Part shown: positions 38,930-43,828 of the stretch, one piece after another
Numbering within the stretch: position 1 is the stretch's first letter
How the letters are laid out: the number at the start of each line of letters is the position of its first letter
Assembly (NCBI GenBank): GCA_963457665.1
Contig: OY735219.1
Location: forward strand, 44,474,604 to 44,538,603
DNA from: Thysanoteuthis rhombus
Lineage: Eukaryota > Mollusca > Cephalopoda > Oegopsida > Thysanoteuthidae
Direction: 5' to 3'
DNA: 64,000 nt
Position numbers and translations under genes: made by a program
The notes under the pieces: generated by a model
Seen by the model: the letters and a program-made list of their open reading frames with translations, nothing else
Database searches by the model: none
What the model was told of the DNA's origin: nothing

Positions 38930-39874
38930 CCACCAATTGGTGCGACGAAACTCGATGCAGCCGACTTAATGCAACGCAACTCGATGTGTGGTTTTATAAT
39001 CTTTTAACAATACTTTGAGAAGATGGAGTAAAGTATAAAACATGATTTAGGCTTATATTCTTATAAATGTATCGAACATTCATTAAATGACAATAAAAAT
39101 GGCGTAAATATTCCAGAAGGTTCTTTCCTGAATGTTTAAAACTTCATAACAGATTAAATTTAAGTACATCTATAAGAATGTTCATATCAATTTTATACTT
39201 ATTAAAAAATTAATTTTGATAATGACAATAAACCACCTCTCGTAAATATTGCAGAGGGGTCCTTTCTTCAATGTTTAATACTATATTGCGAACATGAGTC
39301 GAGTTGTCCAGGCTTCGGGCCATTCGCAACGAGTTGGGTCACATTGACTTGGCCACATCCCATCGTACCATATCCAAATATATATAACAATGAAATGAAG
39401 GCAATGTGGTTACTTACGTTGTCTTGTTGCCTTGTTTGTAAGAACTCAAGTAGAATCCGTTCAGGTCATCTTCAAGTTGACCAGTGAAATTGACCTGGAG
39501 GAAATACTGGTGACCATCGGTTAATGGTTGACTGAGGATAAAAATGAGAAACTGTCGCCGGTCGTCATGAACCAGTTTTTGGATTGTTGGGATTTTAGCG
39601 CGCCCCGTGTGTATCAGTTTGGCTGATGCCCCATCTATCTTCAGTTTGAGGCTGTGCAACGTGATGTTGGTACAGTGGCTTTGACACAAAATGCGAATCC
39701 TCACATAACCGTCGAAGGTGAACATGTCAGGGTCGCTGCCATAAATGTACGGCTTTAATTCCACGTCATACATTATTGGGATGATGGACGTAGGGAGCCG
39801 AAGGTCATTTTGTAAGGTGGGATCAATAGGTTCAAGGACAGGTGGTACTGTCGTTGTCTGCGAGCAAAAATCAC
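1128..39874 (-). CDS. ANPEP-like: M1-family zinc aminopeptidase, aminopeptidase N-like (15 exons, both ends missing)
   Basis: Seen: 15 minus-strand exons with AG acceptors and GT donors join in one frame to about 697 residues. The order is Thr-rich stem, N-terminal beta domain ([14 protein letters not shown]), [53 protein letters not shown] and HYHRLGWDN. Family knowledge: gluzincin M1 peptidases remove N-terminal residues using a zinc held by HExxH and a Glu 18 residues on; GAMEN binds the substrate amino terminus; the Tyr of SISY stabilises the transition state. All are intact. N-glycosylation sequons (NIT, NFT, NKT) suit an extracellular ectoenzyme. Vertebrate aminopeptidase N has about 970 residues, so roughly 70 N-terminal and 200 C-terminal residues are outside the listed exons. 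It could be an ERAP/TRHDE-like paralogue, but pattern and stem favour APN. Join of exons listed separately: 39874-39418, 26508-26353, 25866-25749, 24363-24243, 20581-20427, 13656-13543, 12246-12112, 11669-11604, 9589-9524, 7629-7454, 5985-5885, 5194-5049, 3989-3934, 3001-2854, 1204-1128. Confidence 0.93.
2056..2148. repeat. (AC)n(AT)n compound microsatellite
   Basis: About 25 bp of AC followed by about 68 bp of AT, in the intron between exons n and o. The open frames on both strands here are Ile-Tyr or Thr-His repeats and are not genes. Confidence 0.98.
2854..3001 (-). CDS. ANPEP-like: Aminopeptidase exon n
   Basis: 148 bp, acceptor TTGCAG, donor GTAAAG. Reads [20 protein letters not shown] then [20 protein letters not shown] and TDTYKDLE, matching the ALxLxxYLxxExxYxPWxAA block of the helical domain. 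The frame stays open for 31 codons into the intron (stop at 2758-2760). Confidence 0.93.
3227..3712. repeat. Microsatellite cluster: (AT)n, (AT)n, (GA)n
   Basis: (AT)n at 3227-3289 and 3500-3541 and (GA)n at 3641-3712, all within 500 bp of the intron between exons m and n. Confidence 0.97.
3934..3989 (-). CDS. ANPEP-like: Aminopeptidase exon m
   Basis: 56 bp, acceptor ATTATAG, donor GTGAGT. Reads [19 protein letters not shown], the family's INRAQLIDDAFxLA block opening the C-terminal helical domain. It is too short to be found as a free reading frame and is recognised by motif, splice sites and phase. Confidence 0.92.
5049..5194 (-). CDS. ANPEP-like: Aminopeptidase exon l
   Basis: 146 bp, acceptor CTTCAG. 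Reads [20 protein letters not shown] then [18 protein letters not shown]. The GxYRVNYDxxNW block is diagnostic. The donor GTTGGT is weaker than the others in this gene. Read-through of it stays open for a short distance but gives no recognisable sequence. Confidence 0.92.
5332..5640. repeat. Microsatellite cluster: (TATG)n(TAGG)n, (ATCT)n, (GT)n
   Basis: (TATG)n turns into (TAGG)n at about 5370 and ends at 5399. An interrupted (ATCT)n runs 5471-5504. (GT)n runs about 5560-5640 with a TTG interruption. The cluster sits in the intron between exons k and l. Confidence 0.96.
5885..5985 (-). CDS. ANPEP-like: Aminopeptidase exon k
   Basis: 101 bp, acceptor TTGAAG, donor GTAAGT. Reads [20 protein letters not shown] then [13 protein letters not shown]. 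The YxWxIPxxYTT block continues the beta-sandwich domain. It ends with one base that completes Thr with the next exon. Confidence 0.93.
5986..7453. other. Intron j-k, no recognised element
   Basis: AT-rich sequence with a CT/GA-rich patch at 6301-6365. I see no coding sequence or recognisable transposon. Confidence 0.6.
7454..7629 (-). CDS. ANPEP-like: Aminopeptidase exon j
   Basis: 176 bp, acceptor TTTCAG, donor GTAAGT. Reads [20 protein letters not shown] then [15 protein letters not shown] and ends NSTFG with two bases carried over. The MDTWxxQxxYPVVxV and QxRF blocks mark the small beta-sandwich domain (domain III). Confidence 0.94.
8313..8913 (+). mobile_element. Non-LTR retrotransposon 3' end between (TAA)n tracts
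   Basis: An AAT/TAA trinucleotide tract (8313-8386) precedes the end of a reverse-transcriptase reading frame (8388-8552) and about 240 bp of 3' untranslated sequence, followed by a second tract (8793-8880) that turns into (AAG)n. The untranslated part holds two imperfect 65-bp direct repeats, 8614-8678 and about 8728-8792, sharing GAGGAGACTT, TGTCACTCA and GGCAAC-GGTGTGA. A trinucleotide tail is normal for several LINE clades. The element is strongly 5'-truncated. Confidence 0.75.
8388..8552 (+). pseudogene. C-terminal end of a non-LTR retrotransposon ORF
   Basis: Reads [20 protein letters not shown] then [20 protein letters not shown], ending I and a TAA stop. The VxPVVxGALGxV...[12 protein letters not shown] pattern is the widespread C-terminal tail of one group of animal LINE reverse transcriptases. 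The exact clade cannot be fixed from 50 residues. No reverse-transcriptase core is attached. Confidence 0.7.
9524..9589 (-). CDS. ANPEP-like: Aminopeptidase exon i
   Basis: 66 bp, 22 codons, phase 0 at both ends, acceptor TTTCAG, donor GTCAGT. Reads [20 protein letters not shown] then GE, the helix ending the catalytic domain (YLxxxxYxxAxxxDLWxxL in the family). Confidence 0.92.
9725..10460. repeat. Degenerate tandem repeat, period about 165-170 bp
   Basis: Landmarks recur near 9882, 10051, 10221 and 10327: GATAATTGTNCATGG, then TGCTCCAAAAT, TAGTCTATTG, AAATTTCATTGAAATTCATT and GAGATATCGTGTG. Copies differ by substitutions and small gaps, so the array is old. It fills much of the intron between exons h and i. 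No coding function is visible. Confidence 0.75.
10951..11519. repeat. Perfect 52-bp direct repeat pair (10951-11002 and 11468-11519)
   Basis: The two copies are identical over 52 bp (starting ATTGAATTTATCCTCAGAAT) and 517 bp apart. Only the right copy is followed on the minus strand by GTAAGA. On the minus strand it reads [16 protein letters not shown] without a stop. Between them are a CT-rich patch (11080-11220) and unremarkable sequence. Confidence 0.95.
11604..11669 (-). CDS. ANPEP-like: Aminopeptidase exon h
   Basis: 66 bp, 22 codons, phase 0 at both ends, acceptor CACACAG, donor GTAAGT. Reads [20 protein letters not shown] then IR, matching the KGASVxRML...G(E/D)xxFxxGL block after the active-site Tyr. 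The 52-bp repeat described under findings lies 84 bp beyond its donor. Confidence 0.93.
12112..12246 (-). CDS. ANPEP-like: Aminopeptidase exon g: active-site Tyr
   Basis: 135 bp, 45 codons, phase 0 at both ends, acceptor TTCCAG, donor GTATTG. Reads [20 protein letters not shown], then [20 protein letters not shown] and [13 protein letters not shown] and IxEIFDxISYxK are strong M1 blocks. The Tyr of SISY corresponds to the transition-state-stabilising tyrosine. Confidence 0.95.
12356..12428. repeat. (ACAG)n(AC)n microsatellite
   Basis: ACAG/CAGA tetranucleotides grade into (AC)n and then ACAA, about 110 bp outside the acceptor of exon g. Confidence 0.95.
13320..13460 (+). mobile_element. SINE family 1 body fragment with (AT)n tail
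   Basis: 13328-13393 matches the body shared with copies at 34.0, 47.9 and 63.9 kb (ACATTCACCGTGTAATAGCG, then TCATTTCAAATAAGAGTTTC and ATAACGCAATTTAT). It runs straight into an (AT)n tract. The tRNA-like head is missing. Confidence 0.75.
13543..13656 (-). CDS. ANPEP-like: Aminopeptidase exon f: third zinc ligand
   Basis: 114 bp, 38 codons, phase 0 at both ends, acceptor TTACAG, donor GTAAGT. Reads [20 protein letters not shown] then [18 protein letters not shown]. The Glu of NEGF lies 18 residues after the second His of HEMAH, as expected for the third zinc ligand. Confidence 0.97.
14396..14465. repeat. Two-copy tandem duplication, about 35 bp
   Basis: GAGCTGTCCA plus TTTCATCTCTTTCACAGATT occurs twice in succession. 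Confidence 0.85.
14827..15190. repeat. Degenerate tandem repeat, period about 155-170 bp
   Basis: Three units start near 14830, 14998 and 15152. Shared landmarks are GACCATCTTG, CCTTTCCA, ACTTTGG, AAGCACA and GCTACAAA. The third unit is incomplete and is preceded by a short (AAT)n. Confidence 0.7.
17448..17625. repeat. 28-bp tandem repeat
   Basis: Units GAAATAGGCTCTTTGGCCTT-ACACTATA start at 17448, 17476, 17504 and 17532 exactly 28 bp apart. Diverged units continue on both sides. Confidence 0.88.
20427..20581 (-). CDS. ANPEP-like: Aminopeptidase exon e: GAMEN and HExxH
   Basis: 155 bp, acceptor TTGTAG, donor GTCAGT. Reads [20 protein letters not shown], then [16 protein letters not shown] and ends [15 protein letters not shown] recognises the substrate amino terminus. 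HEMAH gives two zinc-ligand histidines and the catalytic glutamate. The exon ends directly after HEMAHQ on a codon boundary. Confidence 0.97.
20735..20990 (-). mobile_element. tRNA-derived SINE, family 2
   Basis: On the minus strand the head has an A-box-like TGGTTAGTACG (20975-20965) and a perfect B-box-like GGTTCGATTCC (20939-20929), followed by a body ending near GCCGACCGG at 20752. The body is shared with 45885-46025. It lies in the intron between exons d and e, in the same orientation as the gene. Confidence 0.75.
21475..21541. repeat. (GAT)n/(GAC)n microsatellite
   Basis: Repeated GAT interrupted by GAC triplets. No LINE sequence is recognisable directly upstream, unlike the three (GAT)n tracts that end RTE copies. 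Confidence 0.92.
24021..24125. repeat. (TA)n(GA)n-rich tract
   Basis: Short TA run, then GAGA/GACAGA purine-rich repeat just outside the donor of exon d. Confidence 0.92.
24243..24363 (-). CDS. ANPEP-like: Aminopeptidase exon d
   Basis: 121 bp, acceptor TTTTAG, donor GTAAAC. Reads [20 protein letters not shown], then [20 protein letters not shown] and one base of the following Asp. The YFxIPYPLPKxD motif leads into the catalytic domain. The (GA)n tract at 24040-24125 starts about 120 bp beyond the donor. Confidence 0.95.
25749..25866 (-). CDS. ANPEP-like: Aminopeptidase exon c
   Basis: 118 bp, acceptor TTTCAG, donor GTAATA. Reads [20 protein letters not shown], then [19 protein letters not shown]. 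The [14 protein letters not shown] block is typical of the beta domain just before the catalytic domain. It ends on a codon boundary. Confidence 0.94.
26353..26508 (-). CDS. ANPEP-like: Aminopeptidase exon b
   Basis: 156 bp, acceptor TTGCAG, donor GTTTGT. Reads [20 protein letters not shown] then [20 protein letters not shown] and ends [10 protein letters not shown] plus two bases of Arg. The [11 protein letters not shown] block is one of the most conserved M1 signatures. The phase matches the previous exon across a 12.8-kb intron. Confidence 0.95.
26900..27740 (-). pseudogene. Degraded RTE-type LINE fragment: reverse-transcriptase core
   Basis: On the minus strand, similarity to the 58-kb copy starts with GTGGGAGGTGAAG near 27690 (WEVxxxIK). 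It continues through the [14 protein letters not shown] stretch, the region equivalent to FIDFKEAF, a degraded GVRQGD region and a final DDT...LDEL-like stretch near 26950. Many stops and frameshifts show it is old. Confidence 0.65.
27860..28400 (-). pseudogene. Degraded RTE-type LINE fragment: 3' portion
   Basis: On the minus strand it reads [18 protein letters not shown] and [13 protein letters not shown], matching NFSKTKIYHARDKNTK and [16 protein letters not shown] of the 58-kb copy. It ends in sequence matching [17 protein letters not shown]. It lies upstream (minus strand) of the RT-core fragment, the reverse of the order in an intact element. Confidence 0.6.
29100..29236. repeat. Inverted tandem repeat able to form a hairpin
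   Basis: Three copies of TGGGTTTATACATTC on one side face copies of ATAAACCCAGAATGTCTAAA on the other, around 29187. The outer part repeats ATTGTCTAAACCCAGA. Confidence 0.85.
29690..30145 (-). pseudogene. Unassigned reading frame with a signal-anchor-like segment, frameshifted
   Basis: From ATG at 30099 the frame reads [20 protein letters not shown] then [20 protein letters not shown] and runs to a TAG near 29875. An overlapping frame, offset by one, is open from about 29911 to a TAA at 29690 and reads [20 protein letters not shown], later [20 protein letters not shown] and [19 protein letters not shown]. Together they look like a type II membrane protein with a stem, broken by a frameshift. 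I do not recognise the family. A strong pyrimidine tract plus TTCAG near 30045 could instead be a splice acceptor inside it. Same strand as the aminopeptidase, inside its largest intron. It may be chance. Confidence 0.3.
30670..33555 (+). mobile_element. RTE-type LINE copy A, near full length but decayed
   Basis: Endonuclease part: [17 protein letters not shown] and, further on, [10 protein letters not shown]. Reverse-transcriptase part: [23 protein letters not shown] and RFADDIAL. C-terminal part: EIDxxx[25 protein letters not shown] and [10 protein letters not shown]. Ends with a (GAT)n tail at 33497-33552. Relative to copy C it lacks about 150 bp including the GDFNA endonuclease motif and carries a short internal duplication (32970-33068). 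Many stops and frameshifts; inactive. Confidence 0.9.
33375..33480 (+). pseudogene. C-terminal end of RTE copy A ORF
   Basis: Matches the RNRGRQN...[10 protein letters not shown] and ILGKVYVQ end of copy B with substitutions and stops, directly before the (GAT)n tail. Confidence 0.6.
33965..34165 (-). mobile_element. SINE family 1 copy with tRNA-like head
   Basis: On the minus strand the head has A-box-like TAGCTCAATGA (34163-34153) and B-box-like GGTTTGATTCC (34128-34118), then GTAGCAGCCCCATTTG. The body (GTGTGATGATAGGAGATCAG, TTTAAATAAGAATTTC, ATTATAATCATTATGTCGGA) matches the copies at 13.3, 47.9 and 63.8 kb. This copy identifies the family as tRNA-derived. Confidence 0.8.
35748..35870 (+). 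mobile_element. Possible tRNA-derived SINE head
   Basis: A-box-like TGGTAAACTGG (35748-35758) and B-box-like GAGTTCAATCC (35784-35794), followed by about 75 bp ending in an AT-rich stretch. No second copy was seen in the window, so the element's extent is uncertain. Confidence 0.45.
36190..36865 (+). mobile_element. RTE-type LINE copy B, 5'-truncated, with (GAT)n tail
   Basis: Starts abruptly inside the C-terminal part of the ORF. Coding sequence runs without stop or frameshift to a TGA that merges with the (TGATGA)n tail (36800-36860). Severe 5' truncation is usual for target-primed LINE insertion. This is the least decayed copy in the window. Confidence 0.92.
36191..36803 (+). pseudogene. 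C-terminal 200 residues of RTE LINE ORF, uninterrupted
   Basis: Reads [20 protein letters not shown] then [53 protein letters not shown] and [14 protein letters not shown]. An in-frame Met at 36168 lies upstream of the LINE boundary and is accidental. The endonuclease and most of the reverse transcriptase are absent. Confidence 0.88.
38165..38858 (+). mobile_element. Repeat family with possible Helitron-like 3' end, copy 1
   Basis: Contains two related blocks (38205-38310 and 38345-38450) starting GGTAACTTG and holding AACATAGGATAGGTGGTG in the first. It ends with CTATAGAATAT-ATCTGCTT, then GGCAACACCGGGTGCCCC next to an (AT)n tract. The second copy at 40.4-40.8 kb is related over the same layout. 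Confidence 0.55.
38858..38929. repeat. (AT)n microsatellite
   Basis: About 70 bp of AT at the end of the 38.2-38.9 kb repeat. Confidence 0.98.
39089..39290. repeat. Two-copy direct repeat, about 130 bp apart
   Basis: ATGACAATAAA-GTAAATATT-CAGA-GG-TCTTTC-AATGTTTAA occurs at 39089-39141 and again at 39222-39282 with substitutions, just outside the donor of exon a. Confidence 0.7.
39418..39874 (-). CDS. ANPEP-like: Aminopeptidase exon a: stem and N-terminal beta domain
   Basis: 457 bp. It begins [15 protein letters not shown], a short Thr/Pro stem, then [20 protein letters not shown] and [13 protein letters not shown], the usual start of the M1 beta-sheet domain, and [20 protein letters not shown] at its end. 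The donor is GTAAGT. The acceptor at 39875-39876 (CCACAG) leaves two bases to complete a codon from the missing upstream exon. A second good acceptor (CTCGCAG) would start the exon at 39857 in phase 0. The exon ends with two bases (AC) that combine with the next exon to give Thr. Confidence 0.93.
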
Positions 39875-40364
39875 CTGTGGATGGTAGGAAAAGGGTTTAG
39901 AAGGATTAAGAACATATCTACAGTGCAACTAAATATTGTCGATTTTACCAGTACAAGATGTAGCAAAAACGTATTCATATACTATCGTGTACAACTTTGG
40001 GAAGAGGCATTAAAATTCTAACTGAACAATCGAATCTCTTTTTCCCATCTTCAATGTTGTTAATAAAGTTTTGGCTGATACGTTCTTCAGCCTCCATTAG
40101 GTATATAATTCAAGAAAAAAGCAAACCTTTTTATTTTTCTTCATATTCAGGTTTTAATTAGAATATTTTCAAAGATACGTCACAACAACAACACAAAAAT
40201 GGTTAAAGGAAAAGCAGTCCTGCTCTGCAAGTAAGGTATAAATGTAGTGGAAATCAGTTGTGCAGTTTCCTTTTATTTTGACCAAGTAATTCGCATTTTG
40301 TTTCTTACTTTATATAAAATATACTCTACAAAGATTGCACTGTTACAGGTTGCAAATTCGAGTG

Positions 40365-40790
40365 AAAGAGTAACTTGACACAAGAATGAGCATAGGATAG
40401 GTGGTATTGATCTCTGGTGACATTTATGGTCATGTCAATATCAGCATTTTCAAATCTGAGGAAGATTTAGGGTCAGATCGGGAGATGGTGCATTCTACTG
40501 GCTTCAAATATGTGTACAATGATAACTTAAACCCAAGATGATCAAAGGATAAAGTGATGTTGACCAGTGTTTACTATCAACAGTCATTTTAGGGTTATGA
40601 CAATTTTGATATTTTCAAATGTAAGGGAGACAAGTGATCTTTCACAAATCTTGTGCCCAAGCCCGATCAATTCGCGCGCCCTTATTTAATTTTACGAAAT
40701 CCCTATAGAATATAATTTGCTTTCCTTTGTCATTATATCTGATTGTTTTCCCGAGCAACGTCGGCAACCCCTGCTGGTACATGCATACGG
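40365..40790 (+). mobile_element. Repeat family with possible Helitron-like 3' end, copy 2
   Basis: Two blocks (40370-40475, 40520-40635) share GAGCATAGGATAGGTGGT, CATTTTCAAAT and GTTGACC with the 38.2-kb copy. The 3' end CCTATAGAATATAATTTGCT then GAGCAACGTCGGCAACCCCT and GCTGGT matches that copy's end. Confidence 0.55.
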
Positions 40791-41079
40791 TGGTTGAAAC
40801 GAAACGAGTTCGAGTTCAGGTTGAGGCTGTTCATCTTTATTTTTTTTAACGCCTCTAACTCACCATTTTTTTTTAATTTCTAGGGATTTTTCATCATCAT
40901 GGCCAAATTTCAACAAATTCGGTTAAGATTTGAGAAATGTTCCCATCTGTAAACAAATAAATTTTTGCTCACAAAATGAAAACAAATAATCAGATCGTCT
41001 AAATCAAAAGTCCCCAGGTAAAATTTCTCCTTAAGCCCAAATTGAAATAGATTGAGGAAAAACAAAATTATAATTTGCA

Positions 41080-41750
41080 CGTCCCTTATTCACACTTCCT
41101 TTATTCACACTTCCCCAATTCAAATTTCCCTTTATACGCACTTCCCTTACTCGCACTCCCCCTACCCACCTTCACCTATTCGTACTTCCCTTACATTTCC
41201 CTTATTCGCGCTTCCACTATTTGCACTTCCGTTATTTGCACTTCCCTTATTCAAACTTCCCTTACTCGAACTTCCCTTATTCGCACTTCCCCTCCTCGTG
41301 CTTCTCTTACTCGCACTTCCCTTACTCATTCTTCTCTTATTTGCACCCCCTTATTTGCACTTCCCTTATTTGCACTCCCTTATTCGTGCTTCCCCTATTG
41401 CACTCCCCTTACTCACATTTTCCTTTCTCATACTTCTCCTATTTGCACTTCCCTTATTCACACTTCCCTTAATCGAAGCTCCCTTACTTGCACTTCCCTT
41501 ACTCGCACTTCCCTTATTTGCACTTCCCTTATACACACTTCCCCTATTCGCACTTCCTTTTTCAAACTTCCCTTATTTTTACACTCCCTTATTTGCACTT
41601 CCTTTATTCGCAACTCCCTTACATGCACCTCCCTTATTCGTACTTCCCATATTCGCACTTCCGTTACTCGCACTTCCCCTTATTCCCTTATTTGCATTTC
41701 CTTTATTTGCACTTCCCTCATTTGCACTTTTCTTATCTGCACTTTCTTTT
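41080..41750. repeat. 15-bp minisatellite, about 40 units
   Basis: The unit is TTATTCGCACTTCCC with substitutions and occasional 1-2 bp length changes. Because 15 is a multiple of three and the unit has no stop, long frames stay open on both strands. The resulting Leu-Pro-rich 'proteins' are artefacts of the repeat. Confidence 0.95.
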
Positions 41751-42479
41751 TCCAGACACTTATCTGTTGGTCGAATGCTCAACCAATTTGTCCCATGTTT
41801 TAACCATAATTCACACTTGACAAACGAATATCCTTCTTCTCGCCCCCTTTTACCCGTTTTGCCATCAACGGCAACAGCAACGATGTCTACGTTTATTCGT
41901 TTATATTATTTTATGTATGTTTGAAAATTGCGTAGTTACGTTTGTCGTCTATATGCATGTGCACCTTTTTATCATTGTAAGGGTAGCAGATGCCTTTATA
42001 TGTGAATTATGACTTGTTTTATCTATTCATATTTTTAAGTATGTATATATGCGTTTTGACAATGACATGTCAGACCGTAAATGAAGCCAGTATTTAGCTA
42101 CAGCGTTAAGATACCCGTTCTGTTGCCCTCTTCTTATTTTACATACATGATTAGCCGTTCGGTCAAGGAAGCAATTGCTAAGTCGAGTGTTGCTCACTGG
42201 AAGATCCACCGTCGAGACCTTGTTTCAGACTAAGGTGAGCTTAGTGAATGTTAACGTACGCATAAATGCATGTGAACAATCATACGAATGCACATAGACG
42301 AGCGATTTGACACTAATGATTAATGCTCCTCTATTCAGGGTTGAGCACTCTTTAAGTGAGGTAACTAATCCACTGTAAGCTTATGCAATGCTCTTCTATA
42401 GGAATTGAGCACTCTAGTAGATGAGGGATTTCTGTGTAATTTAAATATAACGCTTAAATTCAGCCTTACTGCCTGTCCA

Positions 42480-42545
42480 GTTCCGTAGTCCAGAGGTAGG
42501 ATATCGGCCTAGTGAAGGTTTTAATTCTGGAATGGGATAATGGAA
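42480..42545 (+). mobile_element. Possible tRNA-derived fragment
   Basis: A-box-like TAGTCCAGAGG (42486-42496) and a weak B-box-like GGTTTTAATTC (42518-42528), followed within 60 bp by an (AT)n tract at 42603-42648, the layout seen for SINEs elsewhere in the window. Confidence 0.4.
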
Positions 42546-42597
42546 AGTCTATAGCCACACTGAAGAGATGTAATACATACAGCTGTATGTGGATGAC

Positions 42598-42650
<53 letters not shown>

Positions 42651-43579
42651 AATTATTTTATATTACTTAATAATTATAGACATAGAATAAGAACACAACC
42701 ACAATGTTACATCATATTATATCATAGCTTAGTGCCCAATAAATGTTATGGTTTCAACTTCGAAAGAGGGAGGAAACCAAGACTAGAACGAACGTTATTG
42801 GGGAAACAAACCTAATTTAATGCTATTAGTTAGTGAGAAGGCAGGAGAGAAAATAGTATAGAAGTGAAATAGGTCAATGATGGACGTTCTCTTCAGACGT
42901 GTATATAGCTAAGAAACATTTTAGTAGTGGCCCATTTGGTCTAGAGGGATTCAAACTCTGTCTTGCGTTTGCACATAGTGTAGCAAATCCTTAACGCTGA
43001 GTTCATTACTTACTTTGGTTAGGGGCAAAAGTATCAACGGGTCAAATCGTCAAGACAAGCAAAAATAGAACACGTAACCTTTGTTGCATTGTGGTTATAA
43101 TACAATAATACTACCGGTTGATCAACAGTTTCGTAAAAACACCACAATATCGGAAGTTCATCGAGACAGATGGGTGATCCACCTAGAGACCATCTCACCG
43201 AGAAGGCTGAACAGCCAATCGATCAATATATAACATCGTACTGCATTTCGAAGAAAAAAACAAGCACATGGAACTATACTAACACTTCTTCCATTCAATA
43301 TCCATATTACACACACATACACAGTTTTTTTCATTACGTATACTCGTACATAACCACCTTCACACTAAGTGTACTTGTATTAATTCAGCTGAATTGACAC
43401 AAATACAAACCCAAGTGGACTCTAATCCAATACTGAGTCTAAGACGAGGAAGAAGGAGCAGAATACAAAATAGGCTAAGAATAGTAAAAAAAATATGAAT
43501 ATTTCATCACCCTTAAAATGAAAAAGACGTGTCAATCCTTAAAAACTTGCTTCCGCTGATATCAGAACATTGATGAGTG

Positions 43580-43828
43580 TCAGTCGGAAGAAGCTTCTGA
43601 GGATTTATTTGAAGAACCAATTTCAAAACATTTTCCTCCTCTTCCTCTTTTATGTTTTACAATGCGTCTGCTAATTACGAGAATTTTTAAATTTTGTTCC
43701 ACTAAAAGACTTTTCATTAGTTCTCGTTTCAATTTATAATCGGGACCACCTCCCCCGCATTGTACCAAAAAGGCCTTTTCTGACCGAAGCAATAGTTGTA
43801 GACACATCGGTGGCTCAAAGCATGCCTG
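43580..43828 (-). other. Unassigned open reading frame
   Basis: Open from a TGA near 43834 to a stop at 43580. Reads QACFEPPMCLQLLLRSEKAF then LVQCGGGGPDYKLKRELMKS and ends in a basic and Ser-rich tail (RIVKHKRGRGGK, SSNKSSEASSD). Composition is more protein-like than most frames here, but no family is recognised and no splice signals or neighbours support it. Could be a decayed transposon gene or chance. Confidence 0.25.

Noticed and set aside
41052..41924. 290-residue and overlapping Leu/Pro-rich frames
   Set aside because: They arise because the 15-bp minisatellite unit is a multiple of three and lacks stops. Long frames exist in several frames on both strands.
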